64,000 nucleotides of DNA from Sphagnum compactum (Eukaryota; Bryophyta; Sphagnopsida; Sphagnales): positions 12,954,875 to 13,018,874 of the forward strand of contig OZ234495.1 in NCBI GenBank assembly GCA_965153455.1, read 5' to 3'. The translations under genes and the position numbers were made by a program. The notes beneath the pieces are model-generated. The model worked only from the letters and a program-made list of their open reading frames with translations, did not search any database and was not told the origin of the DNA. Shown in pieces: positions 25,170 through 38,547 of the stretch; positions within the stretch are counted from its first letter, which is position 1; each line of letters starts with the position of its first letter.

Positions 25170-26880
25170 TGAGTAAACATTTCATTAGCTGCTTGTTGTG
25201 ATTATCCTTTTTTTTAATAATAATAATAATTATTATTATTATTATTTATTCAATTTTATCCAAAAAAAAAAATCTCCTATCAATTAATTACTAAACCTTT
25301 TGCTTTATTTATTTAAACCTATATATTTTTTATTTTTTATTTTATTTTTTTCTTTGATAAAACCATAGTGAAACATTTATCTCTTCCTATTAAAATTTCC
25401 ATATAGGTACCTATTATTCATTGCCCATCAATTGCAATAAGAAATAAAAGTGTGAAATTGCATTAAATGGGTTCATGAAAAATTATTTTAATTAAAAAAT
25501 ACATTTGTACATTTTTATACACAATGCATAAGACAAGGTTATTCTTCTTTTTCTTTTTTCTTTTTTTTTTGTTTTCTTTCAATTTTGGGATGTAGATACA
25601 TTAAAAAAAATCATCTAGAAAAGACATTAGCCAAATTTGGCTATAGAGATCTTCATACAATTGTCCTTGAACAATTCCACATACATTTTCCAAATATAAC
25701 TATTTCGTTTCCAAGCCTAATTTACCATAGTACCTTGGCCATTTCAACACATGTCCCTCAAATAATTAATTAATTAATTAATTAATTAATTGATTGTGAA
25801 ACATTCATTTCAACAAATGGAATATTCTTAATTATCCACTATTTTCCTTCACAATATTTTTTTGATTTGGAAGAAATAATATTTGAAAATTTCAACATTT
25901 ATGAAAATAATATAATTAATCTCAAATTGGCCAACACCCTTCAACATATAACACAACAATGTCTACTTTTAATGCATTTGTGGAATTGCCCAAATTCTCC
26001 TTATTAATAACCTTTTTTAAATGAAGTTTTGTAAGACCCATTTGTGACTTTGATGTCATCCATCCATTAGCCTAACATGGATGGGTCTCAACTTAACATG
26101 GTCCTTTAGACCTTATGAATATCATACACAATTGAGAAAAAACCATGCCAAAATATTTTATTTTTTTGAAAAAAAAATTAGGGTTTGACAATCTTAATAT
26201 GAACATTTTAAATTTTCAACAATAATTAATAAATACACAAAGTTTTTATTTATTTATTTATTTATTTATTAATGATGTTAACAAAATATATCTCAATGGT
26301 TTGGTTTGGTTTGGATTTTTATTTGTATGAATTATTATTTTTGCAGATTTTGAGGGGAAAAAAAATGTTTTGAGAAATTTTCACCACTTTTGGACTTTGA
26401 TTTTAAATTAGGTAGCAATTTTTGAACTAGTTTTTAAATAGTTAGATAGGTTCTACAAACTTGTCACCATTTAATGTTAAAATCCCTCTTGGGGTATATG
26501 CTACCAATGATGCAATATCATAAAAGGGGAAAAAATAATAGTAATAATAATAATAATAATAAATCATTGTGTAAGCAAGGTTTTGTTTTTTTCAATTTTT
26601 TTTTGATATTGAATATTTTGCCAGGTTTTTTTCCCCCAAAATTTTGCAAAATTAGTTGAATTTACACTTAGGAAAACAAAACTTTCCAAAACTTTCCCCA
26701 CTTTTGTTGTCAAAAAATGACCAATAAAAAATTCACCCAATTTTTTATTTTTTTAAAAAATCATTACACATAAGTCCCTAAGCCTAATATTTGTTGAAAG
26801 AAGGGATATAAAAATTAAATAAATAAATAATAATTTTAAAAAATCTTTAACCCTAGAGTTAATTAAGCATCTGGTTTCAG
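25170..26880. other. AT-rich spacer between divergent RPL7 and branching-enzyme genes
   Basis: It is extremely AT-rich with several microsatellites: an (AAT)n/(ATT)n palindrome at about 25215-25248, (AATT)n at about 25765-25793, (ATTT)n near 26245-26270 and (AAT)n near 26540-26562. No gene is seen. Confidence 0.6.
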
Positions 26881-26920
26881 GACCTCGTTTCACGACCCAG
26901 TTCCCGACCTAAGTGAGTTA

Positions 26921-26943
26921 CGGGACCTCAAGGTGAGGTCCCG
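26921..26943. promoter_or_regulatory. Perfect 10-bp inverted repeat, putative promoter element
   Basis: CGGGACCTCA and its exact reverse complement TGAGGTCCCG are separated by three bases, about 250 bases before the proposed start codon of the branching enzyme. Half-sites (GACCTCG, CCCGACCT) also occur at about 26880-26910. This looks like a dimeric factor site. The factor is unknown. Confidence 0.5.
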
Positions 26944-27012
26944 AAATGGCTATGGTGGATCCCCAAGACGCTCGCGCAGAGAAGAGACAGAGAAGAGACG
27001 CAGAAGAGGAAC

Positions 27013-27020
<8 letters not shown>

Positions 27021-27052
<32 letters not shown>
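27021..27052. repeat. (GA)n tract in branching-enzyme 5' region
   Basis: About 15 GA dinucleotides lie 140 bases upstream of the proposed start codon. It is a GAGA-type promoter or leader tract. Confidence 0.85.
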
Positions 27053-27055
<3 letters not shown>

Positions 27056-27192
27056 GGATTTGTGAGCGGAACTCGAAAAAGACGGGATCATCTATATTCT
27101 CTGGACAAATTTTTCGCATCTGCAATTTGTATCAAACAGGAAGAAAATCGATTCCAAAACAAGGCTGATCGTGGCTTCGGCAAGAAAACAGT

Positions 27193-30100
27193 ATGCAAGC
27201 TGTATGTGGTTTTCGCAGCAGTAGCTGTTCGTCTGTTGTTGCAGCACCTGCTGCTCCTCGTCTTCCACCGCAGGTCTCTATCCCTCTGACCTTGAACTGA
27301 AATCCCTGTCCAATTTCCTCTCTCTCTCCTCTTGCATTCATAAACACACACACACACACACACACAAACATACATGCGTAAAAATTGGTAGCCGGAAAAC
27401 ATTTGCATCTTGCTTTTCGAGCAGCAACGCTTTTCACAACACGCAAAAATTAGCGAAGCGAGGAATGCGAGTAATTGGAGTTGCTTGACCGACTTTGCTA
27501 AATTTTGTTCACGAATTTTGGTTTCCTCAAAGCGATGGTTTCTCTGTCTTTCTCGAGTCAAAAAGCTGTTGTTTTCTGTTACACAGAAGCTAGTCTGTCT
27601 AGCACTCCGGTGATGGTGCAGGTTCCTGCGGTTTGATGGTTGGCATTGATGGAAAGAGGGGCAGGAATTATAATACCTAGCTTGAGAGAGGTAAGCAGCT
27701 TCTCTTCTGAAGGAAATCGGTTCAACCAGGCGACAAACAAATTCAGAGGAGTGGAATCAGTACACTTATGTTCACCAGGATAGCACCAAGATCCACCAAG
27801 AATCTTTACCTGCTAGCAAGCATGATGAGGGTTTCAGTGGATCCTACTACCCTTCTAAACAAGAGAAGAATGTGGGAAAATGCAGGGGTGGAGCAGGCGG
27901 ATAACAGGTGGCTGGCAGAAGTCTCACCTAGGGAACTCCATGTGGGGCGTTGATGGAGTAAGTCAAGAAATACATCCCTTTAGCATGTCTTTTTTGCAAT
28001 TGCATATGAAATATGTGCCGTGTGTTGAAGAAGATAAATGTCAGGAGGAGTTCAGTCTTCAAAACATTTTGGCAGCAGTTTCCTCACCACCTGCTGCTGT
28101 TTTTCCAAGACTGTTGAAGAAGAAGTCTGCAAGATTTTAGGCTACTGGATCCTCTTTTGTATGTTCTTTTGAGGTCCAAGTCTGCATATATGAAAATGAT
28201 AGGATGGCCGACAGTGTGTCTTTCCAATTGTATGTTGCCAGCTGAAGCAGATTCAGCTGGCAACAATGACATAGCTCACTTCAAACTAGGCAGTTGAAAT
28301 AGTATGTTGAATAATGTTGGTCTTCTTTCCTCAGAGGTTGATTTATTTTTCTCCAAGCTTTTATTATTGTCTTTCATCCAGGCCTTGTCAACAACATCTG
28401 CAATTTAGAGGTTTGCTGTACTGTATACAAACCAGTGTGTTCTGAGTGGACCCAATTTCAGTTTGGCCGCTGAGATTGTGTCCAAATGCACATTGCAACA
28501 ACTCTGGTGAGCTTCTGAATAGAACATTCAAGTAATAATGCAGCATCAATTTGTCACATCGATAGTGGTATGGCTTGGTTCTTCAAACTTCTTCCACGGC
28601 CTTGATATTTGTTGCATGCCCTTGAAACAGACTACTGCAAGTACCTGTTTTGACTCCTTTGAATTCTTTGAAACAGGTCTCTCGAAATTCTTCCAAGAGA
28701 AATGGTCCTATAGCAATAAATGCAACAAGCTTGAGGCCAAATCAGACAGCAGCGTGGAATGATGCAGAGGCTCTGAGAAACTTACAAGTTGTGGAGGTGG
28801 ACCCATTGCTCATCCCACATGTACACCATTTGCGATACCGGTTTCAAGAGTTTCTAAGACAGAGATCTGCTATTGATAAGCATGAGGGAGGTCTTGAAGT
28901 TTTTTCACGAGGTCAGTATCCAGTGAGGAATGCAAATGTAAGTTTGTTTTTGCAAGCGCGGGATTTCTGTAGCAGGACACAATCCTATACTGGACATTTT
29001 TTTGATTCCCAAGTTATGGCTTTGGAGAGAAATCTTGAACTGTTCCATTACATTCAGAGGTTCAGGAGATATCCTCCAGGTCCAGAGTTGTACATTTTCA
29101 ATTAGATAATCTGCAGGATCACTGCCTCACATTTGTTTGCTGTGCTTGTGCAGGGTATGAGAAATTTGGTTTCACCCGTGAAAAAAATTGCATTGTGTAC
29201 AGGGAGTGGGCACCAGCAGCACAGTAAGTTGTCACTTTCATCAAAGTGATCAGTGACCAAGACTAAAAACTATCACTGAAAATAGGTCTCTTAACATGGG
29301 ATTCAGTACATTAGCCTGCATACTCAAGACTTCGCATCTGTAGATGATGTCAAAAACAGTCCCTCTGCACCAGCTCAATTCAAAGGCAAGTAGAGTGGGA
29401 TTAACTCTATTCACCCAACACAGTGATGTGTTTCTTTTGTTCCACACATTTGCAACAATGCTGACAGCCTCAACTCCAGAGTCCACCCTAGCATATCATA
29501 AGATCATTCCTTTTCACAAAATGAGTTTGGATGATTTATGTAAATCAAGACATTATGAAATAAAACTTTGGGGGAGCAATCCTAAGGCCAAACAAGCTAT
29601 TCTTTCTTCTGCTATTTCCCATTAGTGGTCTGTGCAGTGTTATCCTGAGATGAAGTGGTACTACGCTGCAGGGCTGCACAATTGGTTGGTGATTTCAATG
29701 GCTGGGATGGAAGCAAACACAACATGGAAAAGGATCAATTTGGAGTCTGGTCTGTCCAGTTGTCTGATCATAATGGCCACACAACAATACCTCATGGGTC
29801 AAAAGTGAAGTTCCGAATGCAAAAAGGGGATGGGAGCTGGGTTGATTGCATTCCAGCCTGGATAAAGTGGGCAACAGTTGACGCTGGCAAATTTGGAGCA
29901 GCATATGATGGAATATACTGGGCTCCACCTCCTTCAGAACAGTAAGTAAATATTTTTTTTTGTGTCATGTGTATTTCTGAGCAGCTGTAATCAAGGGAGC
30001 AAGCATTTTCACCTTTTTGTGGATGATTGTCTTGCCCAGATATCAGTTCAAGCATTTGCGACCTCCCAAGCCAAAAGCCCCAAGAATTTATGAAGCACAT

Positions 30101-33100
30101 GTGGGCATGAGCTCAAAGGAGCCACGTGTGGCATCATACCGGGAGTTTGCAGATAATGTATTACCTCGGATCAAAGCAAACAACTACAACACTGTGCAGT
30201 TGATGGCTGTGCAGGAACATGCATATTATGGCTCTTTTGGCTACCATGTAACAAATTTCTTTGCACCTAGCAGCCGATCAGGCACACCCGAGGATTTAAA
30301 ATACCTAGTTGATAAAGCACATTCAATGGGGCTCCAAGTATTGTTGGATATCGTTCACAGCCATGCAAGCACAAATGCTGTTGATGGGTTGAATGGATTC
30401 GATGTGGGTCAAAGTGCCGAGTTCTCCTACTTCCATACGGGCAGCAGAGGATATCATACTCAATGGGACAGTCGAATTTTCAACTATGGATCATGGGAGG
30501 TGCAACGCTTTCTGCTATCAAATTTGCGCTGGTGGTTTGAGGAGTACCAATTTGATGGCTTCCGGTTTGATGGAGTCACATCCATGCTGTACCGTCATCA
30601 TGGGCTGAATATGTGTTTTACAGGGAACTATAGTGAGTACTTTGGTGAACAAACTGATGTGGAGGCTGTGGTATACATGATGCTGGCAAATGATATGATT
30701 CACAGTGTCTACCCTGATGCTACAGTTATTGCAGAAGATGTCTCAGGCATGCCCACACTCTGTCGCCCTGTGCAAGAAGGAGGAATTGGCTTCAATTTTC
30801 GTCTGGCAATGGGTATACCAGACAAGTGGATCCAGTACTTAAAGAACAGGAAAGATGAAGAATGGTCAATGGGAGAAATTGTGTACACACTTGTGAACCG
30901 GAGATACACTGAAAAATGTGTTGGCTATGCTGAAAGCCATGATCAGGTCACCATGAAATACAGTTTCGTGCCTATATTTTGTCATTGAGCATCTAGTACT
31001 GATGGTGGGTGAAATGCCTACAAGTTTCAAGTGCAGTCTGCTGCCATACTATAATGTGGCTTCTGATTGTTTGTTGGGAAGGTGTGGGGAAGCAGTCAAT
31101 AGTGGGAGATAAGGCATTTGCATTCTTATTAATGAACAATGAGATGTATTTCAATATGTCTTCATTGCGACAGCTGAGTCCAGTTGTAGATCGGGGAATT
31201 GCTCTTCACAAGGTACAGCTCCTAGTGTTCATAAAAAATTTACTCACCAGCTTTCTGTATCTAATCAAATGTCACCAAAAGATTGCTTGCTTATGGATAT
31301 GTCATCAATGTCTGTGCGCTGCAGATGATCCATTTCATCACCATGGCATTAGGGGGTGAGGGTTACTTAAACTTCATGGGTAATGAGGTGAGTGAAATCT
31401 AATGCACTTCCTTTTTGTTTTCCCTTTCCAATATGCACTTTAAAAATTGAGTATTGCATGTGAGTGAAAATTCATGTTCTGGCTTTTGGAACAGCTGTCA
31501 TTAACTCTGGCTATTTCACAAGTAGGTGTTTTAACAAGACAAGTGAACCATTAGTTGCATTCAACTGCAAAAGAAATATCGCTTGTTTCTCCTTGCCCGA
31601 TTAAGCAGTAATTATCTGGACTTTTGTTTCTATGTAGTTTGGCCACCCAGAGTGGGTTGATTTTCCGAGGGAAGGAAATGGTTGGAGTTATGACAGATGT
31701 CTGAGGGATTGGGATCTCGTGGACACAGACCATCTGTGCTACAAGGTATATCAACATGTCCCCCATACTGAACATGATTCTGTAATGTCTCAACATATGC
31801 CAACTCATCTCAAGTTGCCACAATGGCCAAACTAGTACAATCACAGGTGGCTTTTTCTGGATTTTTTAGTTGTGGGATTTCCATCTTCTTCTTATTGGAG
31901 GATCTAGGTTGCATGATCGTTAATCTTCTGAGATGCTTTGACAGCATAATTACAGCAGTATTATCCATACATTTCTTTATTGCTGCACTTGGCCTCTTCA
32001 GGCCTCACTTTTCTCTTTCATGGAAGTTCTTGCTATTGATTTGCTTGTGACTTTCCCTAATGTTGTGTGGGCAGTTCATGAACAACTTCGACAGAGCAAT
32101 GAATCTACTTGATGAAACGTACAACTTCTTAAGCTCATCAAAGCAGATAGTGTCTTTCACCAGTGAAACAGATAAGGTAGGCCTCATGTTCTTCACTTTC
32201 TTTCATTTTTGGGAAAATTTCTGGTTTCTTTGCAGCTCAAACTTGGAAATCTTTCAGTTGTCACCATTACAAAATCAGGCCTCTATTCCTTTCAGGAATT
32301 TCTGTCTCCTGTTATGATAGAGCAAACGCTGGAATAACAGACTTGCATGTGCCATATATGATCTCTGATATCCAAAGTTACACATGCTTGCAGCTTATTG
32401 TCTTTGAGAGAGCTGATTTAGTGTTTGTGTTCAACTTCCATCCAAAGAACACCTATGAAGGGTATGTTACCCAATTTTCTGATTTGTAAAATATTCAGTC
32501 ATTTTCATTCCATGTGGCCCAGGATAAAGAATTTGGGGTCTACTCAACATCAATGTTTTTCTTTCTTATTCCTGATAACCAGAGTATCTGCATATTATAT
32601 AGGAATCTCAATTCACCTTCTGGAGCAAGTGGATATGTGCAATCTTAAACCAGGAGTTCAGAGCAAACTGATCAGACATTTAATGGCAGTAGATGTATCT
32701 AGTCAATGAACAGGAACAAAACAAATTTGGCAAAGAAACCTTTCATATCACTATTATGGATTTATGCCTCAGTAACTCAGCATGAGGCCACAGTCTGCTC
32801 AGTGGTCTGGCTCCCTTTAAAACTGTGAAGTCAATGTGTAATTGCAGCCTTGGATATCTGGTTTTGGGGTTGAAACTTGTAAGTTTGTCATTTGAAACAG
32901 TGGTTACTGATCATAGAAAGTCCTTAGTAGTAGTATCCATCATCCCAGAAAGATCTTATGATATGGTTGATTAGGGAAGCACAAACTTGTCATAGGATTG
33001 CTGTGGTCTCTATCTAATGATCCCCCAGTGGTCACCCCTTGCAGAATTAAGGTTGGGTGCGATTTACCTGGAAAGTATCGTGTTGCTTTAGACAGCGATC

Positions 33101-33774
33101 ATTCTGAATTTGGAGGTCATGGCCGGGTACAGACTCAATAACCTTCATGCTTTTCTCTCATCCCCTCCTCTGGTGTACCCCTCTTACTGTAAATGTACAG
33201 TGACAAATCATCCTGTGATAGCGTGATAGCCCTATACTAGTAATGTAAGGTTACTGAACAGTTTTGTATGTTTTCAATCAATGAAGATCTCCGAATGAAT
33301 GTCAAAAGGTACAAGAGCATGTTGCTTTATGAACAGAGCTTCTGTCTGAAGACTCTGCTTGTGCAGGTGGGCCATGACATTGATCATTTCACCAGCCCTG
33401 AAGGAGTGGTAGGGAAGCCAGAGACAAACTTCAACAATCGACCACACTCTTTCTTTGTTCTTTCCCCATGTCGCAGCTGTCAGGTTAGAGCATTCCCTCA
33501 AAAGAACAAAATTGATAACATAACATGTACTGCTCATCTTTTGCTCTTTGCTCCAAATGGTCCTCAGTTAATCACTATGTTTTGTAGAGTCGTATCTCCT
33601 ATTTTCCTGTCTGCTGATGGCATATCTGAAATCTTTATAACCTTATTATCAGGTCACACCTCAATCCTTTTCTTTTGCTGAGCTGAAGATCTGTTGCTGA
33701 TGTAGCTTCCTTAGAGCAGCACATAAGTATCAGTTTGCATTGCCCTGCAGGTGTACTACAAGGTACCAGAGTGA
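27193..33774 (+). CDS. SBE1: Class I starch-branching enzyme, plastid (1,4-alpha-glucan branching enzyme)
   Basis: The enzyme makes alpha-1,6 branches in plastid starch (GH13 with an N-terminal CBM48). Exons are 27193-27273 (proposed), 28677-28911, 29154-29223, 29672-29941, 30040-30946, 31096-31212, 31325-31387, 31638-31745, 32075-32176, 32394-32461, 33045-33126, 33367-33483 and 33751-33774. All are phase-consistent, giving 747 residues. Exon 1 reads [19 protein letters not shown], a good transit peptide. CBM48 has REWAPAAQ and [12 protein letters not shown]13 motifs are DIVHSHAS (322), GFRFDGVTS with nucleophile Asp396, VIAEDVSGM with acid/base Glu451, and YAESHDQ with Asp520, so it looks active. 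[16 protein letters not shown] and [13 protein letters not shown] fit class I (SBEI/class B) rather than the divergent class III. The choice of exon 1 is the uncertain part. It diverges from RPL7 and converges on NOP58. Confidence 0.92.
27345..27366. repeat. (CA)n microsatellite in branching-enzyme intron 1
   Basis: A run of about eleven CA dinucleotides lies in the proposed 1.4 kb first intron. Confidence 0.8.
28233..28265. repeat. Perfect 14-bp hairpin in branching-enzyme intron 1
   Basis: TGTTGCCAGCTGAA and its exact reverse complement are separated by a five-base loop (GCAGA). It is intronic under the preferred gene model. Function is unknown. Confidence 0.7.
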
Positions 33775-34428
33775 ATTCCAGTTTCACTAGACTCACATGA
33801 TGGACAATGCCACCTAACAATGTTTAATATGGAATACTCTGGTTTCTTTCCTTTCAACAAGAGAGCAGTTGAACTACTACAGGGTGAGCTAAATGTGCAG
33901 ATAGTAGTTTCTTTGATGATTGACATTTGATTAATGTCAAGGTTGAAACTATATATATGTAGAGATAAGGTAAGTGCAGGCATCACTGCTAAATGTATTC
34001 CAAAGAAGTAGGGTCATCTTCTCTTGTGAAAGAGTACACATCCATGCATAAATAGGTGTAGGTAGAAGAGATACAATTTACCAATGCCCTTGATTTTTGA
34101 TCATCCACATTAAGTGTTTTGCATGTGTAACAGTTCTATTAGAATTGCTGAGTGACAACACCAACTCTTGTAATGAATTGCCAAATAGTGCAAGAATTAC
34201 AAATTTAAGTCATCAATCATTCATGCAGGATGATCCCCTGGCATCTACCTAGTAGGTGTCAGAAGTCCACCAGAAGTTCAATCATGTAGTAAAATCCGAA
34301 GATATGGTTTTCCCCAAGTTTCTGTTGAAAATCAGAGTGACCTAGAAGGCCCAGAAAATTTTGGCCAGGGATTACCTGCGGCTCTCTCTTCACAAAACAG
34401 ATATGGAATATCTCCACTATTACAGTGT
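33775..34428. other. Convergent 3' region between branching enzyme and NOP58
   Basis: Presumed 3' untranslated and intergenic DNA of the two genes. No separate gene or repeat is supported. Confidence 0.5.
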
Positions 34429-37400
34429 CTAAGTCGGGACCTTCTTCTTTTTCTTCTTCTCTTGGACCACCTCTTCAACTGCAGCCTCCTCCTCAGCTTC
34501 TGCCTTTCTTTTCTTCTTTGAAGATTTGACCTCTGAAGGAGTTGTAGTAGTAGTCATGGTGGTTGTGGTAGTTGTAGTAGCCACTGCTTCAGTCACCTGT
34601 ATGTCTTCAGCTGTTTCCTTAGAGACTTTCCTCTTCTGCAATCAAGACAATACAAATGTTTAGACAACTACTTCCTCCTTGGTAACAGCAGTTTAGGTAC
34701 AGCAATGGCATGAAGATCATTTCTACTTGCTGTAGATTTGAGCAGGATGATGAATATCAAACAAACCTTTGATTTCTCTTTTACTTGGACAATCTCCTCA
34801 ACAACAGGGGTTACAGCTTCAGCCTCTGCCTTTGGTGTCTTATCCTTCTTTGACTTTTTCTTAGATGCCAATGTCTGTACTACAGTCACCTCCTCTTCTA
34901 CAACTTGAGCTACCTCCCGCTTCTTGTCTTTTGCCTTTTTACCAGAATCAGGTTGGATGGAGACACCAACAGTGGAATCTGCAGCTGGATTGTATGCCTG
35001 CACAGATACAATGAACAAACGAGTCAATTCAAACATCACTATTGTCACCCACAACTTGCACTGGTGAGAACTGCTGGCTAATGAACATTTCTGTCCTAAC
35101 TTCAAACTAAAAACTGTCTGTGAATGGTGGATTCTAAAGGGATTTCCTTCATCTTTTTCTAGCGTCTCCAATGTCAAGCCAAGATATGATTTTCAGTGCA
35201 AAGCCCTGTTTTGGAATTTGCATTCATTCACTATCTGACATTTTCTTTACAGTTTTGAGCCCTAGGGTTCCTAAGTATTTTACCTTTGCAGCAGAGAGAA
35301 GACCCGGTGTATCTTTCTTTCGATCCTTATCATATGACTCAATTTTAGCCTTGCCCTTGGCTGCCCCACTGATCTTCCCCAATGCTCTACCTTCAAGCTG
35401 TCGTAACCTTGCTTCCACCTAACCACAAGCAACTTGGTGAATCAGTTGGGGAAAAAAGGCCAGCAAAAGGACATCGCAAGCAGTCTGCCATGCAAACTCA
35501 GAGTATGTACTATCAAAACATGCCCACCTTAGCACGACTTTCGATACCAATACTAGCACTGGTATCATCTCCAAGGGCATCCATTCGGATGGATAAGGCA
35601 GATTTTGCTGCAAGCACCCGGGAAATCTTTCCCTTGAATTTGGGAGCAGCTTGACCTATGAGTGAGGCGTGATATATTAGACCGTACTTGGGCGTCTCAT
35701 GCTTTGTCTTTAATGCTCTAAAAAGCGCCTGCAAGCAAGAGAGACAGAGTCAAAAAACTGAACAATAGTTCTACCACTTGTCCAGATGTGTCATAGTCAT
35801 CAGGAAAGGAAGATCATGAATTCAAAAATGTTGAAAGGACTTCTTTACCTTCTCAGCACCCAAAATCTGAACAGTGCTGGCAGGATGCTTGGCAAGATTG
35901 ATGAGACTACCAGCATGAGCAATGAGGCGAGCACCAACAAGCTCTCCAACCATGACTGTCAGATTGGGAGCAATAGCATTCATGCGACTCCGCAGATAGT
36001 CAAAAAGCTGGCCACGATATTCTGACAGTGAAATCACTTGGTCGCACAAGGACTTGATATTCAACATATCATGGTCGCTAACCTCTGTTCCCATAGAGAT
36101 GACTGCCGCTTCTTTCATCTCTGACTCCACTTCTTCAGCCAATATCTGTCCAAAAAGGAACAAGGATGAGTTTTTCAACTAAATCCAGACCTGAAATTGA
36201 AACCATAACCCCTTTGAATCAAAGCAATAATTTTGGTCAAACATGTATGATGCAAGATAGTGCAAAAGTGAGGATTATAAAACTTGGGTAAATGTCAATG
36301 AAGAAGAAAGTGGCGCAGATACCACATGACTTAAGAGTTACTGGATGCTCTTGAAAAAAGACTTGTAAAAGTAAGGGATAAAGATGCTTACAGCTGAGAA
36401 GTCAAGATCTGCTGCATTAGTCCGGCTGCCCATGAACTTCACTGCCTTTGCAAACTGTACATTATCCTGGATAATCTTTGCGAGCTCCGGAAAGTGCCAT
36501 CCATACCATTCTCGGACTCTCATGGCATAGGTATTTAGTTCTTTATCCAAGTCATCCAGAAGACCAATAGCTTGCACTATCATCGTATCAACCTGTTACA
36601 AGAAAAAGCAAACAGATAAAATTAAGTTTAACTTAGGTTGTAAAGAGGGAATTCACAAAACAGCTGCTATTTTATGAAAGAAGAAAATAAATGTGAATGC
36701 ACAAGAAGCAGAGTTTGCCACTCACTGACCTTGTCAGGGCTAAATTTGAGTTTGTAGCGGGAAAGGCTGTGAGAGAGACCAAGGCTCATGGGCACAATGT
36801 CTGAACCAGCAAGACCCACAATGAGCTCTGATAACTGGGATCGTAAGCCTCTCATGAGCTCTGCCACTGCTGCATTGTTCACACAGTTGATTTCCTGCAA
36901 CATTATTGAAATTTCTTAAATACAAAAAAATTCTGCAGAAGGGATCCAAAATACACATTGAAAGACATTTATATATATCTCTCACAAGAATCAAGAAATC
37001 TCCATTCTCACAACTAAGAAAAATCAAAGCAAGGTTAACACTTCTTTAACATTGAAAGAAACCATAGACTTCCTTGTGTCTCAAGAACCATAGACCATTA
37101 ATCATACAGAAAATCCCATGGGAATCAAGTAATTTCCATAAAATAAGCAAAAGAAATAGATCTGGGGGAAAAAAAAAGGAGAGAAAAAAAACCCGTACAT
37201 ACCAGTTTGTCACTGATTGCCTTTCCGAGTTTGGAGTCTGCCACCACCAGAGTCTGTCCCTTGCATTGAGCTTTCAGAAACTTCCGAAGACCCTTGGGAA
37301 GTTTACTGTCAACAAGATGAGTTGCAGCATTAAGTGCATCTGTTGTACTCTCAAATTTGTCAAATGCCTTCAGCTTCACCATCTGCAAAACATATGCCCC

Positions 37401-38007
37401 AAAAAAAATTCCAATACTTCATTCAAAAGCAGCTGCATACCAGACCTTGCTTTTTTGGCTGTTCAAAACCTGTGTGCAAGAAATTCATTGCTTTTGGATA
37501 TCATAAACACAAACAAACCAGATTGTGCACAAGAAAGGGCAATTCAAATTGCTGTTTACAAAATAGATGTAGCTCACCTTCCTTGCAACCTCTGGTGTCT
37601 CAAACTCTTTCCACAATTCCTGTAACAGAAAAATATGAAAACCAAGTCAACATCACTAACACAGAGACTCCTGTACATTCTCAAGAATCAAGAGACGTGA
37701 AAATGATCCTTATAAGACCAATCCACTGCTGAATACATTGGGCATACACACCAGCGAAGGAATTTGCAAAACCTTGAGCCTAAACCCTAGACGGATCAGC
37801 ATGACTAGAAAACTAGATGAATGTCTTTGTAACTACAACAAAGCTTGGAACGACCTACTGGTGTATGTACCTATGCTTCAAACGTTCAAGTAAGCATTGC
37901 AAAAAGAGAACCGAACAAAAAATCCTTACCTCAGCATTGTCCAGTTTCCCTTCATTTAAAACCTTGAACAATGCAAACCCTGCGGGGGTCTCAAATAGTG
38001 CCAACAT
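34429..38007 (-). CDS. NOP58: NOP58/NOP5 box C/D snoRNP core protein
   Basis: This is a nucleolar core protein of box C/D snoRNPs, which guide 2'-O-methylation of rRNA together with fibrillarin, NOP56 and the 15.5K protein. Exons in transcript order are 38007-37930, 37619-37578, 37382-37203, 36894-36730, 36592-36392, 36145-35849, 35728-35528, 35418-35284, 34997-34767 and 34635-34429. All are phase 0, giving 578 residues. The NOP5 N-domain ([40 protein letters not shown]), coiled coil and Nop domain ([82 protein letters not shown]) are complete. The tail from residue 434 is Lys/Glu-rich (KKE/D type) and includes a Thr run near 530-543. These features distinguish NOP58 from NOP56. Teloboxes lie upstream. 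Confidence 0.96.
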
Positions 38008-38227
38008 TATGTGTCGGAATGGGTGTCGTCCGTCAAGTCTTGCTTCTTTCTTCCTCACCCCCACTCAGTCTAGATCCGATACGTAGAACGAATTTCCTCA
38101 CAGTGGGGAGGTGTTTTCGGAAAGAAGCTAGCTTAACTCTTCTTCAATCCTTTTCTGCAAAAAGCGAAACAACCTTTCAAAAAAAAGGGGGGAGGATGAT
38201 CTCCGGTTCCTAGTTAAACTCTTCAAA

Positions 38228-38277
38228 CACAACAACGGCAGCAGCAACAACAACAGCAACAGCAACAGCAATAAGCC
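38228..38277. repeat. CAA/CAG-type trinucleotide tract upstream of NOP58
   Basis: An imperfect run of CAA, CAG and CGG triplets lies about 220-270 bases upstream of the NOP58 start codon, probably in promoter or leader. Confidence 0.7.
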
Positions 38278-38529
38278 TGCAGAGATGAGAAGTCAGATGA
38301 ACAAATCGACTCCGAGAAGGGCTCAACCGATAAGAACTCAAATCCCAAAAGAGTTGAAACCCAAAAGAATAGAGCGAAAAAGCCTCTTACTTACTTACAG
38401 AGAAATCATAACAGTCTCCGGAGGGAGGAGAAAATTGCAGAAGAAGAGGGAACAACATGACCAGAACAAGGAAAGAAGCGCAACAGAACAAAAACACAAA
38501 ACCAAACAGCGGCTACCCGTGGCGGCCAC

Positions 38530-38547
38530 TAAACCCTAAACCCTAGG
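38530..38547 (-). promoter_or_regulatory. Telobox pair upstream of NOP58
   Basis: Two adjoining CCCTAAA-type units (TAAACCCTAAACCCTAGG) lie about 525 bases before the NOP58 start codon, where promoter or leader is expected. Another single unit (CTAAACCCTAG) lies in the first intron near 37781. Confidence 0.55.

Noticed and set aside
27880-28140. Independent 86-codon gene upstream of branching-enzyme exon 2
   Set aside because: There is no similarity. It is more likely intron, or at most an alternative first exon, and is reported as such.
35729-35848. Possible box C/D snoRNA in a NOP58 intron (CTGATGAC on the minus strand)
   Set aside because: There is no box D (CTGA) or terminal stem at a suitable distance. 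Other RPL7 and NOP58 introns that I scanned also lacked a C/D pair.
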